Assembly: GCA_030770545.1 (NCBI GenBank)
Contig: CM061097.1
Location: forward strand, 21,388,501-21,452,500
Origin: Macropodus opercularis
Taxonomy: Eukaryota > Chordata > Actinopteri > Anabantiformes > Osphronemidae
DNA: 64,000 nt
Reading direction: 5' to 3'
Positions within the stretch are counted from its first letter, which is position 1, and each line of letters opens with the position of its first letter. The position numbers were made by a program, and so were the translations under genes. Below the pieces are notes generated by a model. It worked only from the letters and a program-made list of their open reading frames with translations. It had not been told where the DNA came from and made no database searches. This document shows positions 1-13,500 of the stretch, piece by piece.

Positions 1-3000
1 GGCCTCAGCCATCGTGGCTGATGGACTCGTAAGCTGCCTTTTTCTGGTGTATCCATTCACTTGCTTCAAAGTGCTTCACTGTGACCAACTGACTACAGGG
101 CGTGTGGGCTCCTTGATCAGTGTGGGTCCTTCAGATACTCAGTGGGAGGAGCAGGAGAGGAGTCAGGCTGTTCTGTGTGCAGCTGAGTAAAGAGCACGAC
201 TGACATCTGAGATGAGCCTTAAGTGTTTTATATTCACATCCGAGCCTCTCGTACAACTGCTGAATCTGATCTCATTTATCCTCACAAGGCTTTGGCCAAG
301 TCTGTGCAGGTTCTTGCTCCACTAATGTGCTTTGGTCCAGCGCAGACCAAGCTCCTGGACGGTTTTGTGCAGTGCAGTGGTTTAAGGTCACAGTTGTTCT
401 TTCCTGTGCGCAGCTCAAATGCTTCAGCTTGTTTCAAAGGCTGAAACAGCTGAAAGCGTTTGAGTGCAAATGAGTTTGTAACCGGATGAGTATGAACGAA
501 CAGCGTAGCTTGATACGAGGCCATAGTTTACATAGAAGCAGGCTTCAAACGCGTTCATGGCGGATGCTGTCTGACACTGGACATTGCACCACGTCTGGCT
601 GCATGAGCAGCAGTACAACAAACAGCAGATGGAGAAGAACAACGGCTCCTTTTCGTCTGCTGGTGACAGAGTGACTCTTATGCCGTCCTCCGGTAGCCTA
701 TCGTGTTCATTATCACAGGCTTGCTTGGGGTGTGCGTTGGTGCTGAGTCTGTCCATTTGAATAAGTGCTGGATGTAAAGGAGCCATACTGTACTTCCTAT
801 AGTGCTCCTAGCAGCAATTACCCAGCAGGCTCCCTGCTTTCACACTGTAATTATAGGCTGCCGGCGCTGAGGCTATCGCTTCCCTCTTAGCAGACCAGAC
901 TTGTGTAAGCAGCGTTCACGGCCACTCACACAGAGCTGAGGAAAGCGTACACGCAAAAGGACACGCTAAGAGATAACGTACACCAAATGAAAGGGTGAAC
1001 ATAAAGAAGACAAGAGCATGTGGCCAGATGTGGCCAGATGTGGAGATGGAAGCTGTTTCATTCCCTGCTACTGTTCCATAGAATGAACGAGTGTGTGATT
1101 ATCACCCTGGACCTGCAGCAGGAAGCCTTAATCTCTCTCTTCCTCTCTGCTGCTTTCAGGCCGGCAGTGCTGGTGGCATACAGATGTGCAGAATAACCGC
1201 TGAGATCCAGCTCAGACAAGGGTGAGCTGTGAGAGGAATACAACCACGCAGATTTGTGGAAGGTGTATGGGCAGAGCAAACGTCCACGCCAGCAGCGTCA
1301 GGCTGCAGGCAGTGCTAATGAAGGGCTTTATCTGATTGCAGTCTGGCACTTGATTCCCTTCAGGCTGAGAAATCTTCTTGCACACTGAAACCAAATGGCT
1401 GCTGCGGTTTAGTCTCATCCCGAGGCTGCAAACAACAGCTTTGTCCAAACTGCGCTGCTGAGTAGTAACTAATCCCTAAAGCCATTAATACGCTGCCGAC
1501 GGACGACAGGTCGTCTTCACCAGACGCAGACCAAATGTCTCTCTCCACAAAGTTGGACACAGCTGAATGTTTTGTGATTGTGGGGTTTGATGAATTCACG
1601 TTTCTACGGCCGTGGAACCAGCAGTAACTTCTCTCAGGACTGCACACGGTCACGGACACACAAAAACCAACAGACCTTTCATCGTATTTGCCTTCAAAGG
1701 TCTGTGTCATCGCTCAGGATCAATTCATGTCAGTCAGCGTCATCAGGCCTCCTGCTGCTCATCATCCACGTGATCAAGGACTGATTCAAGCTGTGATTAC
1801 TTGCTTGGTGGGAACAGGAATCTGTGGGCTCTGGATCCTGGGAGCCACCTTTGTGTGACGCATCCTGCTGAGGACCTTTAGTTTCAAATTATTGTAGTGT
1901 TCATTTTGTAATGACTTGTGTTTTCTCGTGGTGTTTCTGTTCATTCCTCTGTCCTCATCGTCTCCCAAACGTGAATTCATCTGAATTGAAACCCGTCTTC
2001 CATCATTAGAAATAAATCCTCTAGGGTGAATTTAGACGCTGTTCACGTTTGCAAGACATTTGCAGCGTTGCTGAAGTGAGCACAGCAGGGCTCCAGATAG
2101 ACGTGGCTTCAAATGTGAGAAGAAGTAGAGCGCACACAGCATCTCTGGAGATCAGGAGTCGTCTGGAGCCTCTGAAGCTGGGTCGTCATTAATAAACACT
2201 TAGTCCACGTTCAGCAGGTCCATTCCTGCATAGGAGAAGATGAATCATTAGCAGCAGATCTTTTATGGAGAAATATGCCTCCAAGCTACAGTGAGAGAGA
2301 GACAAGAGCTTTCGAGTGTGGAAGCAGTGGCAGCGTGTTGTCAGCGCATCAATAGGCAGATCAGCCTTATTGGTGAGCTTGAAGCCGCCAGTAAAGCTTT
2401 ACACGCATCGAAAGGGAAACACGCAACGAACAACATTTGATTCGATGGAATCACACGCTCTGTGGTGTATCAGGACATTCTGCACACGTCCACAGTCGCT
2501 ACTGATCTTTTCAAAAGTGAAGTCTGGACGGAGCCTTTCTGTCAAACCGGCTGCTTCAGTAGCTTGTGCTTCAGTATCTGTCCCCACATTTCACTTCGCA
2601 TACAGTAAATACATGTTGCTCGTTGTGCTGAGTGAGGACCAACCTGCTGCAGTTAGGTGAGGTACAGTCTGCCGCGGTTTGTTCCACAGCTAAACGAAAG
2701 GAGGACGGTAGGTAAGAGGAAGATGAAAAGACGAGACGTCCTCGTCTTCTGCAGATAGAAGCGTGGAGATACGTGCAAACGCTATAAAAAGCAAAAGGCA
2801 TCTGTGGTTCTACGAGCCAGCCTCATTGAAATTCAATGAGCCACTTCCTGTCACACACATCTTTACAGAGCTTAAATAGATTTGTAAAACATGGCATTTT
2901 TAATTCCTTTCCCACTAAAGCAAATAAAGATGCTGTGGACAGCTCTGACATTGTGACATGACATTTGATTCACACCCAGGGACCACCAACAGCCAATCAG

Positions 3001-4559
3001 AGCCCAGTTCTGACGTGGACATCAATCACGGCACTGGAAGCTGTGCTCGCCTTGTGTGCCTACATCTAAAACAAAGGAGAGCTTTTACAAGGGCCCATTA
3101 TTCTGCAGCTCATCTTCTGATGCTTCACACATCACCTGTCAGCCCGTCAGTTGACCTTGTATCCAGAGGTTGACATCAGTCATCCGTCACATCAACAAAA
3201 CAGCATCATTACAGCCGCTCAGGAATATTAATCAGAGACTTCTCAGTGTTCTCCACTCCAACATTTTAATGCCACACTATTTGGAGGATTCAAGGCTTTT
3301 TGTCCTGAAGGAGATTTCTCCGTGTGGATCTAGAGAATGTGCACAAACCGGTGTCATGAACAATAGGCAGCGAGGATCTAGACACCACGTCTACTCTAGA
3401 CAGCAGCAGCCAGTCAGCGATTCATCCACAGACCAAATGCCTGTAAACAGCAGCATGAGGCATCTGAGGCATTTTAATGATCACCTCTGAATTAGGGATC
3501 ATGTCAACAGACCGTCCTCTTTGTTCTGATAGTAACCGAGGCTGTTTCCCCGGTGCTCTGCAGCTTTGCGCTGTGTGTGTGCTCCGTTCTGCAGGATTAA
3601 TGACGTGGGACATGAGACTATAAGAAGCAGAAGACAATGAAGCTGTGGGGAAGCTGGGGCGTGCGCACAAACCAGTTTTACAACCTGAAACTCCTTTAAG
3701 CGGAGGCAGAAAACTGGGTAGATGGGTGCGGCTGAAATGGCATTTGTGATAAGGTGACATTTGGGGAAATCACAACTCCATCTGCTTTGAGCAGAAAGGT
3801 CTTATCCAGATCCCTGGAAAAAGGTCTGCCTGTCACTCAGGACTTGTAGCTGTTGTAGCGGTAGAATGGAGCTGTAGGAACCCACGGAACAGGACATCCA
3901 CGCTGCATGAGGCTGGGCCGTTTGGGGGCGATCCCCGCTTACTGACCCTCTGTGGCCCTGCTGTTGCCTCGCAGTGACGGATCATGTGCGACGCTCGGCT
4001 CCTCCGAGAGCCTCGGTCCTCACCCGGACTGGCCTTTCCTTCGGCTGCCATTACTCAGACTAAGCTTACACTTATCCCCCACCCCATCCCCGATACACCC
4101 GTGATCTGCCTTTTGTTCGAGCCCCAAGCTCCCATTCATGTCCCCCAGGAGAGCAGACAAAGGAGGAAAAGCCACAGGCCTGAATCATTTGTCCAGACAG
4201 GCTGTGGTAAAGGGACCATAAAGTGAATGCTGGGAGTTGACAGGTCCCGTCCTGTGTGTAGGGAGTTTCAGACCCATGTCCACTTAACAGAAAATGTGGG
4301 ATATGAACTAACAAACTCGACACTGAACGCATTTGTAGTATTTGGTGACACTCGTGTCTCATGGGTTAATTATTAAAGTGCATCTTTAAATGTCTTCATC
4401 GTATGAACTGTGGTAGATGTGGTATTTAAGTCATGTGTTTAATCAGGTCTTTACAGAACTGGAACTTTACTGGTTCTTTTACATCCAAATCACTTTGATG
4501 GCGTATAAACCCGAGGCAAACATAACTCTGCTGTGTTGTATCATGTCCTAGAGATACTT

Positions 4560-4990
4560 TACGGCACCACGCCACCCACAGGTGCAACGGAAAGCTCTGA
4601 GTCTCTGTTCAGAGCAGGGGCTTCATCGAGTCTCCAGGTGGGTCCGGGAAACGGCGTCTCCTGGGGATTCCACCGTTCTGTTGGCGCAAATCAATGCTCA
4701 TGTGGGCAACAATGGAGAAACCTGGAGGGGAGTGATAGGGAGCGATGACCTGCTCAACCCAAGCGGTGCTTCTTCCGTGCTAGGCCCTGGTCATGTTCAA
4801 TCGTGGACCACCACAGCACTTTGTTGGCCATGTCTACAGATCTAAGGCCTTACGTCTTGGGCCAGACGTAGAAGCTAAGTTCAGAGAGGTCCTGAGGTGT
4901 CTATTTCCAGAATCAGGGGCTGGAGGGGACGCAGCAGCAACCCTGCACCCTTGTAGGGATACTTGAGGGGTGGTGGTTATTTGGTGGGGG
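4560..4990 (+). mobile_element. LINE endonuclease-domain fragment
   Basis: A degraded stretch of a non-LTR retrotransposon. The frame at 4666-4760 reads STVLLAQINAHVGNNGETW and continues RGVIG and LNPSG, which resembles the apurinic-type endonuclease block (LLGDFNAHVG...TWRGVIG) of abundant fish LINEs. The catalytic-region D and F of GDFNAHVG are replaced (AQINAHVG). Downstream, in another frame, 4840-4870 still resembles the SDLRPYVLDTRV block. Frameshifts and stops show that it is dead. The family (RTE, Rex or other) cannot be decided from this short piece. Confidence 0.6.
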
Positions 4991-6368
4991 TGCTGTGGAG
5001 TACAGGGAACCATCCCAATAATTAAGCATATGGTTCGGGTTTTAATGCCTGTCTTGTGCAGAGCAATCTGAAATAATAATGATCCATTTTATGTAATTAT
5101 ATCAGACCCACGGAGGCGTATGCCCCACAGCTGGGATCATTTCAGGTTACTGCCGTGACATTTTGTGTTCCATGTGCTCTGAGGCGTGTTAGCCCTGCAT
5201 GTCATTATGCGTTTCCACAGATCCATAACCAGTAGGATTCACCTGTAGCAAAGGCAGGACAGTGACACGTTAGAGAGTTGAAGAGGGTGATGTCAAGTCT
5301 AATGTGATCAACACAGTCAGTCACACTGTATGTCACTGAATTAGGGTTCGGTTGAGAGAAACAGCTTCGCTTTAAATTATTGCATTATTGTTGTAAGTTC
5401 AAATATTAGGAATTGAAGCCGTATTCATTAGGGGGAGGCCCCTAAAAGGTCAACTGTGTCAAATCCACACTCTCTAAATCTACCACAATATATTGAAAGG
5501 CTCATGTGCAGATGCATGAAATGGTCTAAATTAGTAGGTCAGTATTTTAAAGAGTGAAAACCCTGAGGTGCTGAGGTCTAATGCACGTGTGCTGCTGCTT
5601 TATGGGGTAGGAGCAGTACGTTAGGACAGCTTTCACACAATACCTTCGTTTCTGGGTTCACTGTGAGTGTGTCACATCTGTGGTGTTTTGCTGAGAAAGC
5701 AAGATTTTACAGAGGTAACATGCTCCTTACAGAGAAGAGAAGTCAAAGTGCTTATTCCCAGCTTGAATCCATCAGCTTATACTTCTGCCATGGTTTACAG
5801 CGCAAATCGCATCATATCTGAACCAGAAGACTCAGAACGGAAGCTCAGGCTTCACAGGCTTGTGGGAAGACTCTGGCACATTAAGCTAAGAAGTAACGAG
5901 GTCTGCAACACACCTGTCTCCACCTGATGCTCAACGTGAGCCCGGGTTCAGCTCAGAAACAACAGGTGGGATGTGCCTTCGCCTTAAAATAGACGAGATC
6001 AGGACGCGCCCGTGCTGCGAGACATCCAGCGTCTCCTAAGGATAACGAAACGTCTTAGACGGGATTCATTACTTGTTTTCTGCGTGTGAAATGTATTCCC
6101 TTCGCTGTCAGGCATGGCACACACCTCTGGGAAATAATAAGCTCGTGCTCGTAATATTAAGCTCTTGAAAAAGCTCATCCTGCCTTAGAACAGTTTACAG
6201 TTTTATGCAGCCTTAATGCTCAAGAAAGATAAATGGCACGAGATGAATATGGCGTAAAAACGTGTGGCTTACTGGCCATGGGCGCTTCCTTATTCTCAGG
6301 TATTGTGATCCACGAGCTGCCAACGTACAGGTTGTCCTGGCATCACGTGCCCTTTGGAGTAAACATCT

Positions 6369-6713
6369 TTACTGTTCCTCTGTCCAGCTCTGCCTGGGTC
6401 TGCCCTCCAGGGCCATGGCCACCCGGTCCACAGCCTGCGTGACATGCCCACTGTGGGCTTCAGAAACTCCCTGAGAGCTCAGCACAGCGATGGTTTGGGA
6501 AACGCTCTCTGGGCCTTCTCTCATCAGGTGAGGGAGCGCTGCGTGGCCTTCATCCTCCTCTTTGTCTGCCAGTCGCAGTGTTCTGTCAGTGAACAGATGT
6601 CTCTCTTTGTTGAACCTGGAGCCCAGATGGCTTTTCATCAGCGACTCCAGTTCTCTGAACGTTGAGCCATAGTCCGGTGCCATGTCGAGCATCTCATCAG
6701 CCCATTTAGCCAC
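6369..6713 (-). CDS. Unassigned 114-codon ORF (possible exon or gene relic)
   Basis: The minus strand stays open for 114 codons and ends with TAA. The translation is hydrophilic and rich in E, R and S with regular third positions, which looks more coding-like than the surrounding short frames; it contains TFRELESLMKSHLGSRF and DRTLRLADKEEDEG. A TGA lies in frame a few codons upstream of the first good methionine. I recognise no family. It could be a terminal exon of an unseen gene, a retrocopy relic or chance. No partner exons were found nearby. Confidence 0.22.
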   Translation of the reverse strand: MAKWADEMLDMAPDYGSTFRELESLMKSHLGSRFNKERHLFTDRTLRLADKEEDEGHAALPHLMREGPESVSQTIAVLSSQGVSEAHSGHVTQAVDRVAMALEGRPRQSWTEEQ

Positions 6714-7570
6714 GACCCTCCTCCTCCATCATGGGCAGCGTGGTGGAGGTTGGGGCTCTGTCAGCCCAGACTGGTTGTATCAGGTTGCTCACGTGAAGCC
6801 GATGCTTGCGGCTGCAGGACAGGATACAATGATTAGAGGGTGTTTGTGCAGTATACACTGTAATTATACACTATAATGACGGATATGATAAGTCCAATCA
6901 TTTCCATACGTAACACACTTACAACCCAAATAGTTTATTGAACATCAGGAGCTGAGTCAGTTCACAGAAACACACATTTCAACAGTGAAAGATCATTTGA
7001 CTCTTGTGACCTTGATGAAGGATCAGCCAGAGGAACCTGATCACCCCCAGCTGAACAACAGCCTCTCATGGTTAAACCAGAGCCGTTGGTCCGACGGTGA
7101 ACTGTTGAGGAGCAGGGTGTGGGATCGCTGTGTGGCGTCTCTTCCACTATTGTTGAGTTGAAGGATGGGCCTTGTGCGCTGGGCAGTCTGGGCGTCCCAC
7201 TGGCTTCCACGGAATCACTTTCTCCCGGTCTCAGCAAGGTCATTGCTTCAGGATGCCCATGGCTCCTCCCCCGTGCCCACCCAGCCGGTACTGAAGGGAC
7301 TGGACAGTTGCACGTGGTAACTTAGTCCATTCTCCATGTTCCAGAGCCCAAACAGTCTGGAGTTATTGATGAGCTCACGTTCTCTGGCTATAGTCAAACT
7401 GTCCAGTGGTTGGTTCTAAAAACGGCTGAAGCTTGGCCTGTCAGTCAGACTGTGCCCAAAGCTTTGCTTGTGTCTGTGAGGTACTTGTGTATTTATACTG
7501 TGAGCCGTGACTCAGACGTCGGTGGAAATCAGAGAGAAGGCGCCAACTGTAGCAACAAAGCACAAGCTTA

Positions 7571-7590
7571 GGGTCAGAGGTCAGAGGTCA
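7571..7590 (+). promoter_or_regulatory. Three spaced AGGTCA-type half-sites (DR1-like)
   Basis: The sequence reads GGGTCA-G-AGGTCA-G-AGGTCA. Two adjacent half-sites separated by one base match the DR1 consensus bound by RXR/PPAR/HNF4-class nuclear receptors. It is a sequence match only. Such strings also arise as simple repeats. Confidence 0.25.
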
Positions 7591-10202
7591 CAGGACGCTG
7601 ACGCTGTTTTCAGCTCCTTTACAGGCAGCTGAGCCTGTGTGTGGTCTACGCTGCGGACGACGTTCGCAAAGCAACATTTCAGGGTTTAGCGGTTGGTTTA
7701 GAGGATGGTTGGGTCCTGCTGATGGAGCTTTGGGCTCCTGAAGCGGAACCACCCAGACTTTATCTAACGCTCAGCAGAAACTGTCCAAGCCCGAGGGCCG
7801 TTCAACCTCCGGTCATGTTAGCTGTGAAATACAACACAGTCAGGATCAGGTCGGCCTAACCCAGCGACGCTGCAGCGGCGGCTTCCCTGTCTGTATGAAA
7901 GGCTCCTATCAGGTTTTCACCGTTACACACTCGACCAGAAAATGACACAAAGCCTTTCTGTCTGGCACAGATGCTAGCAGCCAGAGAAACAGAATCCGTT
8001 TGTCAGTGCCTCCAGATCTGGTGGCGGCTGCTGTGGGACCCGTCTATTCCCTGGGTTATGAATTATGGATCACTGCTAATAGGCTTTTTCTCCCTTGTTT
8101 AACTTATTGTGGCCACAGGCCGATCACGTATGGCTGCTCCTCCTCATCATCAGCAGTGTGTCTCCTTATTACATTACAGACGCTGAGGCTTCAATAGCTC
8201 AGGGAAGACGAGTCGGCCTGGGTCTCTGTCCAAGTGACCCTCCCTGAGGACTTAACCCACACGTCCCACCCAGCTGCTGCATGATGCATGAAGGACAGAC
8301 CTTGGTGGGGGCAACGGCTTCCCTTATTACCTTGTGATTCATTTTTAATGAGGTAAACAGGTCTTTCCAGGTCACCTGCGAGCTCACGCACACTCGTGGA
8401 GGCTGGTGTGTCTTCCCCATCGGCTGCCTTATTGCTGCTCGCTTTGACATCCTCCATGGCTGCAGGGGCTCCATAGTATAATTAGGTCTCACTGTCATTG
8501 ACAGAACGTGTCTCACTTCCCACAGACTCCCTTTCCCTCCCTTCAACTTGGATTCCACCAATTATGCAGTGCAGAGAGGACCTTATTATAAGCTCCAGGC
8601 AACCTTTGCCTCACCTTCTCTCTTGCTGCTTCTAGATGATGTTTGCCAGTTGGGAGTTACACCCTGTGAATATCACATCTCCAATTTACTGTGCACTGTT
8701 GGGGAATCGATTTTACCGCATGCTGCAGGTCATGAATTGAATTTGAAATCAGCTTTCGTTTCCTACTTGTTCTCTGTCTTTCTGTCGCGGCTCGGATGCG
8801 TACGCTAAACGACACCCGACGAAACTGAACATCGTCGCGCTCTAATGGAAAAAAAGAAGCTCCCTCAAGCAGACGTCTTGTTCAGCAGAAGCTGGATGAC
8901 AGGCGCGGATGCACAGACGGAGGGTCGCGTGGGAAATCAAACCCACTCAGTTCACCCGCTCTGAAAGTCAGTGAACAGGTATGCCTTCGCAAACAAGGAG
9001 GAGGAGAACTCCCACAGCAATTCTCAGTGAAGGAAGGAGACGCAACAGAGGCAGAGAGAGCGAGCGACAGGGAGGTGAGAACAGGAACAGATGGAGGGAG
9101 GCAGCGAAGCTACACTTACAGTCCTTTAAAACAGGTGCCATGCAGAGCCCGGCTTTCAAGCCATCATCCCGTCTAAATGATATCATTACAGCCAGAAGTC
9201 ATTAAAAAAGATCTTTTCCCCGACTGTATAGATCTTCTCCCTCTCCCTGGGGAGTGAGGATAATGAAAATGAAAATGAATTTAGGGCCCCTCGAGTCATT
9301 GAGTTTGCGTTTTATCACCCGATAGCCAAGCTACATATTTGCCATTGTGCTGTATGTGGGATTAGAGCGGATCTTTTCTGCCTGACTGGCCACCGGCTCT
9401 CAGCAACAAGATGAGGATCGTTTCCACTGCTGAGAAAAGCTGCACTCAGCCCAGACACGCACTCCAGCAGGAGTCGATGCACATGTGTTGATGTACAAAG
9501 ACCAGTCGTAGTTCAGTCGTTCTCGATGAACAGCCGTTAGTCGGAGATGAGAGCTTAGTAACGCGCCTGTTCCGGAGGTCGTTGCCAGCTGATAACGGGA
9601 TGAGGCCGTGGGAAAGAAGCCATCATTCAGCATCACCTGCGCTCCTTGTATTGCTTCCAGTCATTTGTCCCTGGACGTACACTGGGCAGTCAAGCTGCTT
9701 TGGTTTGCCACCTTGCCTTTAACGTGTTGAGCCTGGCTTAGCCACGGATTGGTTAGAGTTAAACGTCAACGTGGACGCTATCACTTAGCGGAAGCAGTAA
9801 CTGAAATACGGCGACTCTGGGCAGATATAGTCTATGAAGTGAGTCTAGCTGCTAATACTGAGGTCAGCGTCCTCAGCGAGTGCAGCTACAGCAGGATGCT
9901 GTGTCTGGCCGCGCTCGTCGCTCCAGGTATTATTTGTTGGAGTATATTCAGCGCTGACGTCGGCGGCGTCATCGGTCTCACTGCCTGCTTTCAAGTTCTT
10001 CAGTGCTATGTTAATGCAGGCCCTCCATTCACTCATGTCTCGCTGCGGATTGGCTCGCCTGCTGCAAATTGCAGCTAATGATCCGAGCCCCCACCCCCAC
10101 CTCACCCCATTTTCCTGTCCTACTCTCTTTCTTTCAGCAAGTCTCTGCCTCTCTCTCCCGTTCCAGCCTTGAGGCGTCCTGTTTCAGCTCCTTCGCTTTC
10201 AG

Positions 10203-10247
10203 CCACAATGCTGTGGAGAGGGTGAATGGGTGGGGGGCATTTAAGAG
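10203..10247 (+). promoter_or_regulatory. Candidate tnc core promoter with TATA-like box
   Basis: A TATA-like catttaagag lies at 10238-10247, 20-30 bases before a purine-rich start region. Just upstream is a palindrome, CCACAATGCTGTGG (10203-10216), containing inverted CCACA/TGTGG cores (RUNX-like) and ACAATG (SOX-like). The preceding 100 bases are pyrimidine-rich. The placement fits vertebrate tenascin-C genes, which start with a non-coding exon far upstream of the ATG exon. The start site is inferred, not observed. Confidence 0.35.
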
Positions 10248-10267
10248 AGCAGTAGGTGGGAGTGGAG

Positions 10268-10510
10268 TCTGACAGCAGAGGGTCTACTGTTCAAGAGAAA
10301 GGGATTTGTCACTCTCTCTCTCTGCTGCTCTCCGTCTCTCTCGACCTGCTGCACATCCGCCGGTTCTGTAGGTAGAGTCGAGGAAACGCTCTGAGAGAAG
10401 AGGCGAGATGACAGAGCTGTCAGCCCTGTGAGACTCGACCGCTGATAACGCTTCCTTCAACGCTGTGCTTGACGTTGTCATCGCTGGCGAGGCTGAGCAT
10501 CGTGCATGAG
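10268..10510 (+). other. Probable non-coding exon 1 of tnc (5' UTR)
   Basis: The segment follows the TATA-like box and ends at a strong donor, cgtgcatgag|gtaagt, at 10510/10511. It has no long open frame. Vertebrate TNC genes have a separate untranslated first exon spliced to the exon with the initiator ATG, so this is the best candidate. The 5' boundary is approximate. Confidence 0.38.
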
Positions 10511-13500
10511 GTAAGTCACCTTCGCTACCTGCATGGAGCAGAACGAACGCGTGACAACTTTACAACTTCGGCTCCACGCTCTCTCCTGGCTGAGTTGCTC
10601 TGCTGCAGGAATTAGTTGCTGTCCGTTAGCATTTCTGTGTATTAGAGCAGATTCTTTCCTCTTTCCTCTGCTAGTTCAGTGACCCATCCTACTGACTGGC
10701 TATTACTGTCGCTAAGGGACCGTTTGATGGCTGAATCTACGCTTTCACCTCCAGAGGAATGTGGAGCGACTTCTGTTATTCATTGTCCGGCTTAATATTT
10801 GTCTTTACTGCTTGCACCTGGCTGCTAATTTCCTCTGGAAGTTCTTCCTCTCGCTGGCTGCTTTTAATTTATTACCAGAGCCGTGTCTCAAGAGAAGAGG
10901 CTCTGTGATGGTCTGCTGAATTATTCTGCTTGCATTAAGGCGGTAAGCTGGCGTGATGGGAGAGCGGAGCGCTGTCCGGTCGTGTGTGTTTGTGTGCACG
11001 TAGAGCACTTTGTGGCTGCCAGCAGACAGTAGACCTGTAACCCAGGAGACAGACAGCTGCTCCGTGCACCACGCTGCTGTTGGTTCCTCTCCCAGATCCT
11101 CAGCATACAGCAGGTTGTGGAGCTGGCAGCCTCACCCCACGCACACACGGAGACTCCTCTCTGAGCCACTTCTTTATAATTCTGCCATCCGTCTCTTGGT
11201 CCGATTTGAAATCGAAACTTTCTTCGAATGCGAACAGGGTTAATGTTCGTGACATTGAGTGCAGCGGGTACAGCAACATTCCCAGACCAAAGGTGAGTCT
11301 ACTGAAGGCATGTTTGTCTCCGGCGAATGGGACATTCTTACAGTTAGCTTGTGTGTGCTGGGACCAGGCTGGGTTTGGTGATGCACGACTGAATGCTGGA
11401 GGACTCGGGAGGCACCGGGCTCTGCTCTCTACTTACTGTGCCCAACAGCCATGTCATCTGATTCTAGGTGGCGGCACATCAATGTTTCATGATGCTTGGG
11501 CTGCGCAGAGGACTGTTCACTAACAGCGATGATGAGTGGGAACCGGCCTTTGTTTGGACAGCTGTTAGCTCCAAATGCTGCGAGCCCCGTGAAGCCCACT
11601 GAGAGGGTTACTGGCTTTAACCCCACTTAACTCCTCCACTGGTGATTGAGAACAAACAATAATCTGGCGTATTTATAATGACCCACGTGGGACAAGATGC
11701 AGGAGAGAAGCAGAGATCTTTAATTCATTGCTCCTCTGGACTTTGACCTGTGCTTGGTTCCATATTGTTCTGAATATCTGGGCATTTTTCTGGTTGCATC
11801 GTTGGTTGCTGAACGTGGCCTGTGCTGCCAATGTAGTAAACGCAAGGAGGAAAGCTTTTTTCAGCTACTTCTACAGAAATATATGTGATACAACCCTATG
11901 TGTGGGTGATGTGTAGCCTTTGAATGAAGCTCATGCTCAGTTAGCGTCATGTGTACATTTCCTAGTCTCCCCAGTCTCAGTCTGATTAGTCATCAGCAGA
12001 ACAGAGGTTCAGTGTTTACCGTCCCAGATGGTTTCATTGCTCCCTCGATTCTAATATGTGGCAGATAGCGAGGAGGTCTTAGGCTGGCTGATGCCGGAAG
12101 CTTTTGTGCCTGGCTCTCCATCATGAACACATGGTAGAGTCTTTGCTCTGATACTTTGCCTCCACCAGTGACCTCACACATTGTCTATACCATGAACTAT
12201 AGTCTTCCAGGAACATGACTGGGCCCTATTGAGACAGAGACTATTTAAATTAGGGCGGAATGGTTAAAAATGGGGAAGCCAATGAAGGGCCAACCGTGGG
12301 GACCGGGGTCATTAGGCTTATACAAGCGGCTGAATGGAAACCACTCCCAATTTGGACACACAACATGCTTCAGGCTTTCATCACAGACAAGGACAAACAG
12401 ATGTCTGGGTATCACAGCCAACATGCTTCCTTCCATTTATAGCCAGAGACAGCTCCTTCCCACTCTGCCTGAATGGGAGCAGCCAGTAAACCTTCCCAGT
12501 AAATCCATGGAATGTGCAGTTCTGAATGACCCCCATAACAAGCTGGCTCAGCGCTTTGGTGACATCAAAATGCTGCATGTCAGGCCTCTGCAACACGGAC
12601 ATGAAGGGAAGGCTGGCTTCATCTAGAGCCCAAGACAAGAGCCCGGACACGTCTCACTGAGAACGTAGCTCAGTGAGACGCTCAAATGACTCGTTCCGTC
12701 TTCGTGTTCACACTTCTCCCTGCTGTTGCTTGTGACAATCATTCAAAATAGATCAGCAAGCTGATCACTTACATGTTTAGATGGGTCCCAGTGATTCCCC
12801 ACCTGATACCAGTTGCTCTGTGTAGCATTGCCCACAGAGTGAGGCCGGGACGCGGGTCAGGCCAGAGAGCGTAGCTCACCAGCACTCAGCTCGCTGGGAA
12901 GCTCACGGACGAGCACCCAGATAACCCTCAGCCACTTAGACAAGCGGTCTGCGCCATGATCTACCCATCGAGCTCCCTTACATTCGTTTCCCTAGTCTCT
13001 CTGTGTCAAAGTCAGAAATTGGCTTTGGGTGAAGAAACACACTTTATTGGGGCAGCATCAGTCAGAGCCGTCAACCGTGGCTCCCAGTCGCTGGCAGCGA
13101 GCTCTCTCCAACCATCCAGATAAGGGTTTGCGTCTCGGATCCAGCCTCCGCATCCGCCTTATCAGCGGCAAACACGCTAACCCCCACCGCTCCCCCACTA
13201 TCTGTGTCACCAGATCCAGAGGGTCACAGCAGGCAGCCAGTGAGCAGCCCCGGTGCGATGAAGCCACTCTTTTCATCTGTCCTCCTTGTCCAATCATTCT
13301 CTCTGTAGCGCTGATAAAAGGTGCGTCTCCAAATTCAATTCCGAGCTTTCACTCAGATCTGAGTTACGGACATTGTATTTTTCAACGGGACCTGCATGTT
13401 CTTCCTTTATGGATGTTATTATTTATGCTCTTTATCACATTCAAGTGTCATCGTCACCTCACTGCAGATGACCTTCTAATGTAATCAGGGCCTCCTGCCT

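Larger units (their letters stand above)
1..10230. other. Upstream intergenic region
   Basis: No gene could be supported here apart from the separately listed LINE fragment and one unassigned minus-strand ORF. The many short ORFs have no recognisable domain and no consistent exon structure. Minor items are an 11-base direct duplication near 1021-1043 (a gtggccagat-type unit), a short aatgaa repeat near 9,260, and a run of AGGTCA half-sites at 7571-7590. Long-range regulatory DNA of tnc could lie here but cannot be recognised by eye. Confidence 0.5.
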
